Below, piece after piece: positions 34,027 through 46,900 of a stretch of 64,000 nucleotides of DNA (position 1 is its first letter; each line of letters starts with the position of its first letter). The position numbers and the translations under genes are program-made. The notes below the pieces were generated by a model. That model did not search any database and was not told the DNA's origin. It saw only the letters and a list, made by a program, of their open reading frames with translations. The stretch is taken from contig NC_088645.1 of assembly GCF_964019385.1 (NCBI RefSeq), positions 39,893,020 through 39,957,019 of the forward strand. The letters run 5' to 3'. This DNA is from Sycon ciliatum (lineage: Eukaryota > Porifera > Calcarea > Leucosolenida > Sycettidae).

Positions 34027-34085
34027 AACACATACACACATACATACACACATACACATACACACAAACACACACACACATACAT
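33798..34085. repeat. (CA)n microsatellite, about 290 bp
   Basis: Mostly CA dinucleotides with ACGAACACA and ACATACATA interruptions that recur in higher-order blocks. Overlapping low-complexity frames are artefacts. Confidence 0.97.
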
Positions 34086-35003
34086 ACAGTGTAGTAATAT
34101 TGCATGTACAAACTACTGGAACTGATTTCTCTCATTCATTTTTCAGGATTGTCACATGATGGTCGATATCTTGCGTCCAACGATGAGTTACGTGTCATGG
34201 GACTGTAGTGTAGAGGTGTATGGCAGTTCCCTGATCTTTGACTTGACAGTACCCAAAACGCGCGCGTAGATCTACCAAACAGGCGACGAGAGCTGTCCTT
34301 GGTTCCCGGGAACCCAAACAGCTCGTGTTAGGTCAAGTGCGGCAACTGTATGGATCACACGCATCAAGTGCGCAAGCGACATCATACTTTTTTGGGGTAT
34401 GTAGACTACTCGCAGTCTAGCAGTGTAGTGGCTGTCTGGAACTACCAGACCTGTGCGAAATAGGTTCGTCTCGTAGACAGCAGGTCTACAGAACTCTTAC
34501 AGAGCTGTCTCGTGATATCCAACGAACAGCGTGCTAGTAGAGTCTACGTGCTGGTGCGTGGTGTATTTTGCAGAAGGAAATCGTCCCGTCTGTCAGTCGG
34601 TGGAGGGGACGCAGTCCCTGTTGACAATGACCTCAACAGCTGTTAGGCATGCTATCAGCGTGTCGCATCCTTGTACTTGTACTTGTACTAAGGACTTGCT
34701 GAAGATGCATAAACATCCATGCTTGTACTTTTGAGCAAAATTCGATCAGTGCGAGAGTACACAAAACAGAACGTGATATCTTCGCGATTCCGTCCAAACC
34801 CACCGAGACGATGCGAGGATCGAGAGAGTCTGGCTGTGATGGTATACTATAAAGTCGAATGCAGCCGAACACAAACATCACTATTGTCGTTCACGCGAGT
34901 TCGTAGAGTTCTGAACATTCTCGTCAGTGGGCTTCCTCTCCAAACATCAGTCGTTAAATCAGTTTTCCTTCGTTATTCGTGCAGTCAGCTCTCCTCTGAA
35001 AAC

Positions 35004-36698
35004 ATGGAGTGTAACCCCAGGTTGAAATGTGAGATCGAAGATGTGTTGGATCAGGATTGCACTACCCAATGGTTTCCACTGGGCATGAAACCCTTCCATC
35101 GCTGGACTATGCAGCGAACCGAACACTTCAGAGGCAAAATGCGGCAGGCTTATCGCTTAGTGATATATGGTCAAAGACAATTGCCGGCCGTCCCAGAAAG
35201 CGACGTGGACGAGAAGCAGTTTGAACCAGTTAATCCCGCACGTCAGCCGGTGAATGTGGCAGAAGGCTTCGAGTGCCCGGACGGGCAAGTGACGCCTAAG
35301 ACGATGAGATTGGTTTACCCAATGGACAGTATGGAGATAGATGTTCGGTACCAAGAGGTGACGTCAGAAGGAAGGCCGACCGAGTACTGGTTAATAGTCC
35401 CTGAAGGTAAGCAGTGCTAAGAAAGTAGACACCCTGCATAATTAGGTATAATATAATACATGTATAAATAAAAGGGGGCTAGTGTGGGCAGGCATCAGTA
35501 TAATGACGGCTTTCTGCCTAGTTATTACGCATTTTTAACAAAATAGTTTATAGGAAAGAAAAAGGAGCAAGCATCTACAAGTTACGCTGTAGCTATAACA
35601 AATTATGCTATGACTAAACAAACAGCTCATGAGATAACATTGCAGTTTTTGTTCCATGGTCCTTTTTCTTTCCTATACATTCATCCTTGGCTTTCCCTCC
35701 GAGTCAAATACTTGCACAAAAAAATGTCTACTGTTGCCGACATTGAGATCCGTTTAGAAGTCTTGCGGCCATATGGGGGCGCTGGCTGTGCAACCTTGGG
35801 CACTCCTGGTCCATTTGTATAGTGTTACAGTCAGGGAGTCGTAAAATACGTATTTTACGACTCCCTGGTTACAGTGTGTGTGATTGCGCTAAGCAAGTAA
35901 AGGCGACGGCCTATCGGATTTCAATATCCACAGGTTCAGTGGGTGACAGCTAGGCATAACTCGTATCATTGTGTCCCTATCATTGATAAAATTGCAGAAA
36001 CAACTGCGAAAGAGTTACTTCAAGACTTACCTCTTGAAACATGCTAACTGTGGGCACAAGTTATGCGATCGAGTTCACATACTAAACCAGATTTTGAACA
36101 GTCAGACGTGCACAATCTAGCACAAAATTGACGATTTCCATGTTACCATTTTTTTCCTTCGCTCACCATCTGCGTTCTCAAGATTTACGGGCAGTACTAA
36201 TGCCAGAGTTCATTCTTCTTCTTTCTATGTATTGCCTTGTATCCAGACCCTAACACGAGTCCGCTTCCCGAGTGTCTCTTCACCATATACATGTTACCAC
36301 AAGCCGTGGATGGTGAAATCCCGAACACTGTCGACGGCCTGGGTCTGGTCCTACTACAAGTCACTCCGAAAGAGCCTGGTGATAACAATCCCCAGCAGCT
36401 ATTCGTTCAGCAGCGTCGTACCCAAGAGGGGATCGCAATGGTCACGGATGTTGTGCTGACAAAATCCTCCCTTGAAGTGGCCTCCACCCAAGACGATCTG
36501 CTGTGGCTTTGGGATAATCAAAGCTCTTTCAACGGAGAGTTCTACAACACGTTCCGACCGTACGGCTGCCGAGGCAATCCACCGTGCTTTCTCTGCGTGC
36601 CATGTGACGGTGGAAATGCACGACTAAGCATCGCCCAGGATACTGAAGATTTGACTGGACTCAAGTTGAAGTACTTCAAATTCTGGTCGTCATCTTAA
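35004..36698 (+). CDS. Beta-trefoil cytokine-like protein 4, two exons
   Basis: Exon 1 (35004-35406, 134 codons plus one base, donor GAAG|GTAAGC) joins exon 2 (36247-36698, after a long pyrimidine tract and CCAG) in phase 1, giving about 284 residues. The chosen ATG (AACATGG) has A at -3 and G at +4; an upstream in-frame start at 34719 would add 95 residues without a better context. Exon 1 carries an N-terminal extension (WFPLGMKPFHRWTM…) and ends RYQEVTSEGRPTEYWLIVPE. Exon 2 holds strands such as CLFTIYMLPQ, LGLVLLQVTP and LLWLWDNQ, then PPCFLCVPCDGGNARLSI and LKLKYFKFWSSS. This is the same closing order as genes 1 to 3 and reminiscent of the W/F-x-L-C…F-x-h ending of IL-1 proteins. Exon 2 has a cysteine-rich insert (GCRGNPPCFLCVPC) absent from the others. 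No signal peptide is seen in the chosen start. Confidence 0.68.
35824..35875. mobile_element. 36-bp perfect palindrome flanked by 8-bp direct repeats
   Basis: A 36-bp perfect palindrome (35832-35867, arm CAGGGAGTCGTAAAATAC) is bounded on both sides by GTTACAGT (35824-35831 and 35868-35875). An 8-bp target duplication with CAGGG-type ends fits a hAT-superfamily insertion reduced to its two ends. It lies in the intron of gene 4. Confidence 0.65.
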
Positions 36699-37474
36699 GC
36701 CTGTCTGGCTCGAACACTAGGACTTCTGTGTTAGCAATATCCGGACTTTGCAGAGGACTGTAGATGCCAGCAATGTCTATGTAATCTGTTTACTAAATTA
36801 GTGCCTTGACTCTGCATTTGAGAGATTGACACTTTATCTGTATCACCTACATTGCATTTCTTTTGGGTAGCTTAGCTGTTGCCGTTGACGATAGTTCAAG
36901 CCATCATAATGCCTCAAAGAGATGGACATTTTATTGTAATACTGTACACCTGTTGTCTGTGGTTCCTGAGGCTCAAGATATTTTAAATTACCAATCGTCC
37001 TTGACCTTTCAATACGCATACTGTTTACCCGAATTTGTTTTTTGTCATGCGTGCCTCATGGATTGATATTTCTAACAATATGATTTTAATCGATGGTCCC
37101 TCGCGTGCAAGGAACTTGATGCTTGTGAACAAAGTTACTCGTTCTCGGGTCAACATTGAAATTCTTGTTCGGCGGTGATGGATCTACATATCCTTGTTAT
37201 TTGGAAGAAAAAGAGATGTTCAGCTGCACGATATTTATAACGTTATCCAAAATTTCAGTTAAACCCTGGCGTAAAACTCTCAATTTCCACGGGGTTGCCA
37301 GCATGTCACTCGCGTTGTTTTCCAACATGGGAGCCAAATAACGCAAGCTGAGCAGTCGCCGCACGTCAAAAATAACGTGCAGCTTAAAAATGCATTGTAA
37401 ACTAATGTGTCCCATTGTGCATCAATGAGTTGCTTGAAGAGATGGTACCCCCCCCCCCCTCCCTGAGGCTTTCC

Positions 37475-37850
37475 CCAAATCGGCCGGCCGAAAAATTCCC
37501 CCGAAAAAGAGACTTATCGAAAAATCGCTAAGCTTTTCGGCGATTTTTGGAGTGTGCCTTTGAGAATCGCTGAAAATCTACCGAACTCTGTTGCAAAGTG
37601 CGTTTACGAACGTATGATGTTGCTGCAGGCATGAGCTGCATGACCGCTCGGGCTCTCTGTTTCATGACTTGTAGTACTAGCACGTTGAGGTCGTGTCTCT
37701 CTTGGGTCCTTTGACTTCCAAACATTAGCCATTAGGAAGATCGTAAAAACCAAATCGGCGGCCGAAAAATTCGCCGAAAATGAGACTAATCGAAAAATCG
37801 CTGAGCTTTTAGCCGGTTTTGGAGGTTTCTTTTGAGAATCGCCGAAATTC
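37475..37850 (+). repeat. Dispersed direct repeats with GGCCGAAAAATTC motifs
   Basis: Two similar blocks of about 100 bp (37475-37580 and about 37750-37850) share CCGAAAAATTC, ATCGAAAAATCGCT, AGCTTTT and TTTGAGAATCGC. They are probably parts of one decayed repeat. Further CCGATTTT variants follow to about 38085. Confidence 0.6.
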
Positions 37851-38989
37851 TACCTAATCTTCCAATGTTTGAAGAAGGGCTGAGGCTTCCCGAATTCTTT
37901 TCACATCTTCCAATGTCTCACAAATTTGGAAGCCAATATTCCCACAATTCTTGTAGCCGATTTTTCAATATAATTATTCGAATTTTGCTGCCGATTTTCG
38001 AACAATCAGCTGATTTTGCAGCCGAATTAGATGTATTTTTGAGCCGGGCGAAGAGCCGAATAGGAGAAAAATGGGCCGATTTGGGGAAGGTCTACTCCCT
38101 CCCCACCCCCCCCCCCCCTCCTCTCTCCCGATTAAATATCACTCCGCCTCGCACTTTCCAGACACTGCAATCTGGATTCGAAACCCACTTGAGTAGCGCT
38201 TCCAGACGCAGCCTGCAAGGTTCACAAATACGGTTGAGGCCGTGTTGGATTGAAAATCCCAACGCCTCCTTCACATTGTAGTTGTGTGTTTTCAAAACCA
38301 TGATGACTTTCTATTCTCTTCAGCTAAGAGGACGGGGTTAATAGTGTACGATTCAAGTGTTTCGTTATGAAGAGAGCCCTTTGATGTTGTTAAATTCGAT
38401 CAGAATATCAGCCCGAATCAGCCCGAACCGTAGGGACTGAGACGAAGGTTTCCCGAAAATTCCGACAGATGTTGTGAAAGGGAGTGTCTACATACGTGGT
38501 GATATCGTGACCAGGACAAACATACAATATGGTACTCCTTTATGTCATTTGAGTGGCAAACATGGAGAAATGTGTACTGAGATATTCCAAAAGCCCTGAT
38601 ATGGCATCCAACTCAGTGACAAAAGTGATAATTTATTGACTTCTGGTTAGGCAAAGCCCGATTTTGCCAGTGAAGTTGCGATATTTTCCCCCAAATTTGG
38701 TTGATACTCTTTGTTTTCGTAGCTATTGAGAGTTGCAGCATGATGGCCAAGAAACCCGTTCAATTGTTCTGTATTTCGGACCACGGTGGCTCTGATCTCT
38801 ACATCAAGGAATCCTACAAGCCCGGGTTTGCTTGACTCCATGTCACACCGTAGATCGGAGATATACTCACACGATCAGTACTGTACATGTATGAACTGTC
38901 CAAAAAAATGGGCTTTGGCTCGATTTTGGTGCGGGAGGGCCGGGAATCTGAATCTTTTTGGTCTCGCCTAAAGAGCCTAACATATTTAC

Positions 38990-39397
38990 TAGGGCTCAAA
39001 CGGTCACGGTTTTACCCCTGACGGTTAACTGCTAAGCTAACGGTCGGTTAACCGGTTATAACCTATCAGCCACGGCAATCCTGCGGACTCTTTTTTAACC
39101 GTGTATTTGACTATACTCATTCAAAAAATGTACCCTATTCAGTACAACGCACACTTGTACATTCTCTTGCATGCTCATTCATACATACTCTCACACCAAG
39201 AGACCAGATATGACCGAGTTGACAGCCCAGAGATTGCGTACGCGTGCGACAGCCCGCGAAAGTGCACACTTTGCAACGACCTGATACTTCAAAAATTGAC
39301 TGAAAAGTTACTGCGTAACCGTTATCTTTATCGGTTAACCGTTAATTCTTCGTAACCGGTCTGCAACCGGTTAATCGGACTAATCGTTTGAGCCCTA
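38990..39397. mobile_element. hAT-type MITE with intact 8-bp target duplication
   Basis: The 408-bp element starts TAGGGCTCAAACG and ends with the exact complement CGTTTGAGCCCTA. It is flanked by ATATTTAC on both sides (38982-38989 and 39398-39405). An 8-bp duplication is the signature of the hAT superfamily. The interior repeats GGTTAACCG-type palindromes. It has no transposase. Confidence 0.9.
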
Positions 39398-40741
39398 ATA
39401 TTTACTAGAACTCAGTGTACAGCTTATCTACACTGATACCTCGTTTGTCCCGGCAGTCGGGGACTGGGTACTGCCCGTAACTTTGAAATGTCCGTATCTC
39501 CGAATCACACACATTTAGATGTGGAACGGCCACATGACGTCAGTATTCCACAAAAGGCGATAAAAGCCATGTAATATTTCCACTGAAAATAGTCCAAAGG
39601 GTGCCCAGTGGACCGAGTACAGGCCACTTTTAAAAGTTAGGTGTCTGGATAGCCCAAGTATGAGTGGACTTCAGTACCTGCAATTCAATTTTTTCACACT
39701 TTTTGTAAGCCTGCAATTCAACTGGAATCTGTACGCAACTGCACAGACGCCAAATGACAGTACTGGCTTTCAGGTGATGTGCTCTGTAATAATTCTGGAT
39801 TGGCGCCACAGCAGCTCATTCCACTACTTTTGCCAAATGCAGAAGCGATTGCAATATTGAACATGTGTGCGGGTAATACTGACTCGATAAAACAATTCTT
39901 CGTGAATTTATCAGAATAGGGAAATGAAGGTAAAAATGATTTGAAGTTTTTTTTTGGTTTGGGGTAGAAAATCATGTTAATCCATTGTGCTATTTTGCCC
40001 GTAAACGAGGCCGGCAACCAGTAAAAAAAGAAGAAGAAAAAAGAAATGAAGTTTTAAAAAGAATATTACAGTAAATGTAATGGTAAACTTTAAATTCAGT
40101 GAAAATCATCATGCTCTATTCTGAATCTTCTGGATATACACTGAAAATATATAGGCATGGTTGTTGGATTAAAAAACATTCTCTTTCCAAGAGGTGCATT
40201 GCTCTAGGTTTGCTTCGAAACGGAGGCTAAATGTTCACAGTGGTATTTCTCAGAGTTACAGATGTTCTGTGTTGGGAATATCAGTCGAGCCACAAATCCA
40301 CATCCCCCTCTCGGCCGGCCCACTCCCCTTAATTTTCATCAGAGTAGCAGGGATAACCCATTGCAGTGAGAATGCATTGCGGAGTGGGCATGGGACTCAT
40401 AGTAAGGAGATGCCCAAGTTTCTCACTTATGTTTATGTACAATGTAGGTCCATTTTGGGACTAGTTCTAAATCTGCCAACTATCAAAATCCACTTCCACA
40501 AGGACGTGACATAATACTGGGGTGAATCCGCTTATCTACAGCTTCATATCCGTATAGAAGAGGTTGGTGCGACTTCGGCGAAAACACGTTTCCCTTCAGA
40601 TTCGTATAATCGATGCTATTTCGATGTACGGTCACAGGCTATCATACGAACCCCGTGAGCCAGATTTCAATGCCTTCACCTTGGTGACAATGAACAGCGC
40701 ACCTTCCTGGAACAATGCGAACAGCACGGGAGAAATAGAGA

Positions 40742-43700
40742 TTAGGAAAATCCTTCACGACAGGGCACATTGCTGGGCAAAGCATCAAACTGCAGCTGCG
40801 AGTGCTCTTCATAGAACCGAAAATCAAACACAAACGAGGACAGTAGAACATCTATCCATATCGCCTGCTTAACCCTTGCATCGAGTGAAGAGTTCCGTTT
40901 CGAGGCCAAACTCATTCCATCCTGTGATATGAGCATCTATGAAAAGTTCTTAGACTAGAAGGTATCAGTTTTAGGTGATTTGAGGTTGTGTTCCACTGAA
41001 GTGTCCCTTTCTGTGAAGATTCTACTCAACCTAAGTAAATTCCTGCATGGTTTCTGGGTGGAACCTTTGACATGATCTTCGGGTGCTCCAGACAGAAGCC
41101 CCAAGTCAATCAGGTGTCTTGTTAGTCTGTGGGAAGCAGGACCTCCAATGTTCAGATTTCCGATCGGAAAAAAAATTTGACAAGAAGCCATTGCGTAGCA
41201 GACTTCATCCATACAATTTCCTTGTCAGTGGAGCATGACCTATTCACTGCACAGCAACTACACTTGGGTCTGCATCTTGTTATCATTGCCGGTTTCGAAA
41301 AATCGTTGCCATGCTCACAAGGAAGGAAATAGACTGGCAATACATTGCATTCACAGATACTGTATTTCCTACACGAGATTGTTCTTCTTACCTTCACAAG
41401 GACAGGGAGCCCTGTCCAGATCTGGTAGTTCGGCAAAGCCTCTTTTCCGCGTGCACCTCGCCGGAAGTACATGAATGCAATCCCACCCGCAGCATAGGAG
41501 ATGACCGCCATTAGAACACTGCATGGGAGAGAGAGTGAACCAGTATGAATGGGAGAGAGTGTGAGTCGGGGGTAGCCCTTGGCGGATAATGCTCGAAAAG
41601 CAGTTAAATTGGCAGAACCATACAAAACTTATGGCAGGAAATTCTTCGAATTCTGCTCCATTTCTTTATCCACACACCAAACATGCATGAAACGTACCAG
41701 AAAAAGTACCGAATTCTGCCAATTTTTCTGCCGGCATTATCCATGAAGGCCTAGTCGGGGGGAGGGGGGGACACAGAATCCAATGACGATATCTCAGAGG
41801 ATATCCTCTAGCGCAAATATTTGGGAGGATTGAAGAACCTTGTTGTGTATCCAAGGACTCAGCATAGTTGAGTGTGCAATTGTCCTGTATATTGTGTAGC
41901 ATGTGTTTGTGCCAGTATAAAAAATAGGCTCTCGTTCTATCGCCTCAACTTGTCCGTAAACATTATAGATATTCATTCACCTCTAGCAATTTGGCTCACC
42001 AGATGTCCATTATCGTTCCTAGGCTGATAGAATTGTGCTCAGGCTGCCGGTGGTGCGAGGCGGTCGTCGGACCAGGTGGCGGCGGAGGCTGTGTTTTTGG
42101 CGGGGTTGTTTGTGGCGGGTTTGTTTGAGGCGGCGGTGGGACATGCAGACAGGCATACTTGGAATTGAGTGTCATTATCTGGACAGAGAACATTAAAATA
42201 TAGTTGTTTGATTAGGTGGCGGAAAAGGAAACTAGAGTTTGTTGCATGTGATATACTTTCTACTACTTGCACAATATTTCGTGTAGCACCAAAAAGAACA
42301 AATGAAAACCAATATTGTCAAATCCATAATTGCAGTACCGTAAAAATTATGGTTTTTGGGTGGAAATAATTTCTGAAGGCTTCGTGCAAAATGAAAGTGG
42401 TGTTCAAGCATACATGCAGTGCACAAGGAATGCAGGCGTGCGTAGATACAGACAGAGCAAACAACCAATTGTCTCCAAGAGAGTCGATGTGTACACAGAA
42501 TAACCGTACGCCACACTGTGGTCATTAGGCAAGAGAGTTCTTACATAGTGGCCTCTTGGACTTTCTCCATGTGCTGTAAAGTCGTGCTCCTTTGTAGGGT
42601 CACACTGAAAATTGATCACTCCAGTTCTGCCAAAAAAGAATTTCAGCAACAGGGGAGGAGAAGGGATAGCTCGGGAAAACGAACAAGTAAAAGCGGGAAT
42701 CCTGGTAGGTGGTAATTTTGAAACACCAATATTATTTGGCTGCTTAGATACCCCCCCCCCCCCCCACCCCACACACACACCCAATGGATGGGGCTTGAAG
42801 ATGGCGGAGCGTAGCTTTCGAAAAGGAAAACAAAAACGCTTATGTCAAGAGCAAACATAGGCTGTTATTGCTCCAAAGTTTCCTATACTGGCTTGCAGTT
42901 CTTTAGAAAAGCAGGAAAACATATTTTCTGTCCCCTCCTTCACCCCATCACAACCATTTTCCCTTCCCGCTCGGTCGATCTGTGCACAAGTGCATTTTCT
43001 GATGAAAAATGAAAGGAAGACTAAAAAAATGTGGAGAAGTGATGGACATGTTCTTGATTACTGTACAGCAGGAAATTTTCGGACGGAATTTATTTTCGTA
43101 CGATTTCGTACACGGCCTCTTTTGTACTAAAATTAATTCCGTACTAAAATTTGTTCCTGTGAAGTTATGTACACTATGCATGCGCACTGCATGTGAACAC
43201 AGTCATGCATTTAGCATGCAGCACTGTATGAAAATAAAATCCGTTCGAAAGGTCAAAATTCGGCTATGTCCGAAAACATTTCCGTCCCAAAATTTCCTGC
43301 TATACAGTATGTAGTACTGAACGACCTGAGGACACTAGGCGTTGTCCACAAAATCAATCAAACATGATTTCTGGCAAACCATTTTCCAAGTACTACAGGG
43401 AAGACGAAAAATACTTTAGAAGAGTAGTATAGCATTGCTAACCTGCTCTCGTAGAGCAAACATCCCCAGTTACGATCTTCGGATTGAGAGTCATTTCTTT
43501 CTTCAGCGCTTTCCCTTTATTCTTTTATTATTTCCTTGTATTGTGTTCCAAGTAATACATGGCTGGGAACTCAGCCCTGAAACGGATAGGTTGATCAACA
43601 GTACCTTGGCGTTTTGCCGAGCACATCTCCATTAGCGTAGGCTAGTGTCCCTTTTATTGGGTTTGTCCCAGTTACTGTGCACTGTACTCCAGTCTGCCTT

Positions 43701-43790
43701 CCTCCCACGTAGTCGCCACTCTGACAGACCTGGTCCAGGCAGCAGTAACACACAACCACGGGCGCACACACACAAACACACACACACGCC

Positions 43791-43826
<36 letters not shown>

Positions 43827-43853
43827 AACACACACACACACACAAACATACGT

Positions 43854-43907
<54 letters not shown>

Positions 43908-46900
43908 TAGTTTCACTTCATTGGCTAGCTGTGATGTACTTTTTCTGTAGGATTTTGTAGTACTTTTAAGGGGGATTCTTGTGCTGGGTGCTATTTGCTC
44001 CCTTCATCCATGATAACAGAATATCGATATACAGCATACACTTCGAAAACCTGGAAACAAATATCAGCTAAAGTGTGTATTGGTTCAGGATCAGAGACGT
44101 AGCTGGTCCTTTTCCCAGGGGGTGCACTGCCACATCTGTGAAGGATGGCAGGTGCATGTCTAAAATGGTTTTTAGGTGCATGCCAAACCTAGGTCGTTAT
44201 TTTGAAAGGGGGAGGGGTGCCCCCTGTGCCCCTTGCGGGCTAGGCGCCTGAGGAGATACATGCCTGAGGAGGCACATGTATTATAGAACTTCGTTTTGTT
44301 ACAGAATCTACATTGCCAGGTGTGGCCTTGCCTTCTCATCATCACATCATTTCAAGAATGGCGCTTTGAAGTAGCCAGTGAATCACCACCGAGAGGCTAT
44401 CGCAAACACCTACCTCTATAATCCACTGTATGTGAATAAGAGGATGAAAACAGAAATCGAACCTGCAAAAATGATAGAATGCAAAGAAGGGCGGCGTGGG
44501 GATATATTAACCCTTTGCTGTCCGACTATACATCTATCGAACACCGGTGTTCGATTCATTCGACATTTTCAAAGTATAGTAACTTGGGACAATTCTTGGT
44601 TTTGGAGAAAAGGAAATACGTGGGTTGAAGGGAAGACTCTCAGCTGAAGTCTCGAATAAATACCGAAGCGATGCGGTAAGCAGTTTGAGAGTTTAGACGC
44701 TTGTAACTTTCGTCATGGTCAATTGGCGCTCAGGGAGCGATGAGCGACTCAGAGGCCGAGATGTTCCCTGACAGCATCAGAAGTTGGCAGGGATACTCTC
44801 ATTCAAAGTCAAACTAAGATTCCCATGATTCGCTGATTGTACTTGAGCTTAATGCGGGCAAGGAGAATGAAATGGCGGATAGAGCTCGATCGTGAGCGCA
44901 AGCCCCGCGCTGAAACGCCTTCGCTGGCTTGCAGCGCTGCTCGAGGACATCATTATGGATTCATAGTGTACCTCTCGTCCTGAGCCTTCCAGGGTGCTCG
45001 ACATGATTGTAATTGTTCTAGGGACTCCAAAGCCTGGTTAAGTCCAATTCAAGGTTACATTTTATAGGATGTACATCTAATTCTCTGTACACATTTAGTG
45101 CGGCCGTAAAAGGTTACAAAGACACCCATGTTGAGAAACATGTGCAATTACACAGAAAAGACACTGCATGTACTTTATCTAACAATTTAGCATTGGCAGT
45201 ATAGCAAGAAAGATACTGCAGAGTACCTATCTGTGTCACGTGGCTTTGGAGCAAATGTAAAAATGATTTGCGACTATGCAGAACAGTCACTAACCGCAAC
45301 ATCTGTTTTGCACTTTCCTTCCGTGAATGGCACACATGGGTTCCAGCTGTATGTCCAGGAGCCGCTTTTGTAGTCCTTGAAACTAGACAGGACGCAGATC
45401 AACACAGAATACGAGCATGAAAGCGCCTGCAGCAAAGTACTCCTGTCACTCCTCAACTCCTTTCAAAACACAGGCAAACGTTTCTTTTCCAAACCTAATG
45501 TAGTCAGAGTTGTGCTACAATTCGGCTTGAACTGGGTTTGAGGCCAGCATATCAGAGCATTTCTTTATGATGAAGTTCGGGAAAGCAAAACAGGGTTAGA
45601 AAGATAGTTTGTCCTGGGTTGATATCATTGTGTGCTCCTACACAAATGAGAACACCACTAGCATGTTATGCAATACCTCCTGAATACAGTCTACTTCGTG
45701 TATAACGACACTCGACGGAGCATTGGAAAAGTGTTCTATCTCGCGAAGTGTCCTGATACCCCCGAAGTCCCATTATGTATTACAGTTAGATGGGACTTTG
45801 CTCTGGGCATGGAAATTCTGTCGTTATTCGCGAATTGTCGTTATATCCACAGTCGTTATCAGTGAAGTTGACTGTATGTCATGTAATAGTGCCTGTTTAT
45901 TCCATGATTGATTCTCTCCAAGAACTATTAAAGCAGAATCTCCAAGCTATGGGACATTGTGTAGTAACACTGAGAATGGTAGCAGAGGTGCTGGTGAGAG
46001 CAAGGCTATCCAATACGACTTGACATGTTGGCAAGTGGCTCCGCATGGTGTGTTCTATTTTTATTTTTATTTTTACTGGATACCACAGTACCATCAGATG
46101 CTGCACAGCGGGGGTGGTGGCATATTGGATGGAAGTGGGGGCGGGGCAAAAGTAACTCCTCCGACCAAAGGTCTCGGAATCATCGTTACTCCTGTGCGCC
46201 GATTCATAGGAGAAAAGAAACATGTGCATCCAAGAGGGGAGCACCGGCTTTGCAAACGATAATCGGGAGAATTTGAGATTGAGATAGGACAAAACAATAG
46301 TAAAAGCAGTGCACCGTAGAAAGATGGAGAGAACTGAAAATCGGATTTTAAGGCTGAGCGAAGGGGATCAAAGAGGGGTAGAAGGGAGCTGAAGTGCGGT
46401 CGGTATAATTAGGCTGGTGTGTTGGCTGCGATGGAGAGATCATAGCCTGTCTGTGGCCCACTTCCACTTGCGCCGCAAGTGGTCGTTGACATTTTTCTTG
46501 AACGTGTGCATACCTCTGCGAGAAGGGGGAGACTGCAGAAGGGTAGGTGGGAGCTGATTCCACGTTGCGATGAGGGAGTGGGGAAATGAGCGGAGCGTGT
46601 TGTTTCGTGACTGAGGAGGAAGAATCCTGGTGAGTTGTGATGGATGATGTGTTGCAGATCTGGTTGTCTCACGAGTAGACATGCGGCATTGCGGTGCGGC
46701 TGCTGATGGTGGCAGAGTGACTTTCACCATTTCCGAACCCTCCACAAAGTGCAGCTTGTATAGAAAGCAGAGCCCTGCTACCGTACGGCGAATGTCGAGG
46801 TTCGGGAGGTATGATCCATCTCCAATTATGTGCAGGGCACGGCGCTGGATGGCAGTGAGGCGGGCCAAGGTGGTGGGGGCTGCGCTCATCTACACCAGCA

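Larger units (their letters stand above)
30733..35003. other. Intergenic DNA between the LINE nest and gene 4
   Basis: It contains GT microsatellites (30803-30890 and 31169-31266), a TIR element of 1.0 kb (31460-32460), an uncertain coding fragment (32466-32659) and a large CA microsatellite (33798-34085). About 32660-33790 and 34090-35003 hold no recognised feature; the latter should include the promoter and 5' UTR of gene 4. Confidence 0.45.
36699..40741. other. Intergenic DNA between the two gene clusters
   Basis: No gene is recognised. It contains a pair of 100-bp direct repeats (37475-37850), C/G runs near 37446 and 38106, and a hAT-type MITE (38990-39397). About 36900-37440, 38290-38980 and 39410-40740 show nothing that I can name. 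Confidence 0.45.

Noticed and set aside
33676-34159. Open frames of 100-158 codons across the CA tract
   Set aside because: Dinucleotide repeat products with no sequence complexity.
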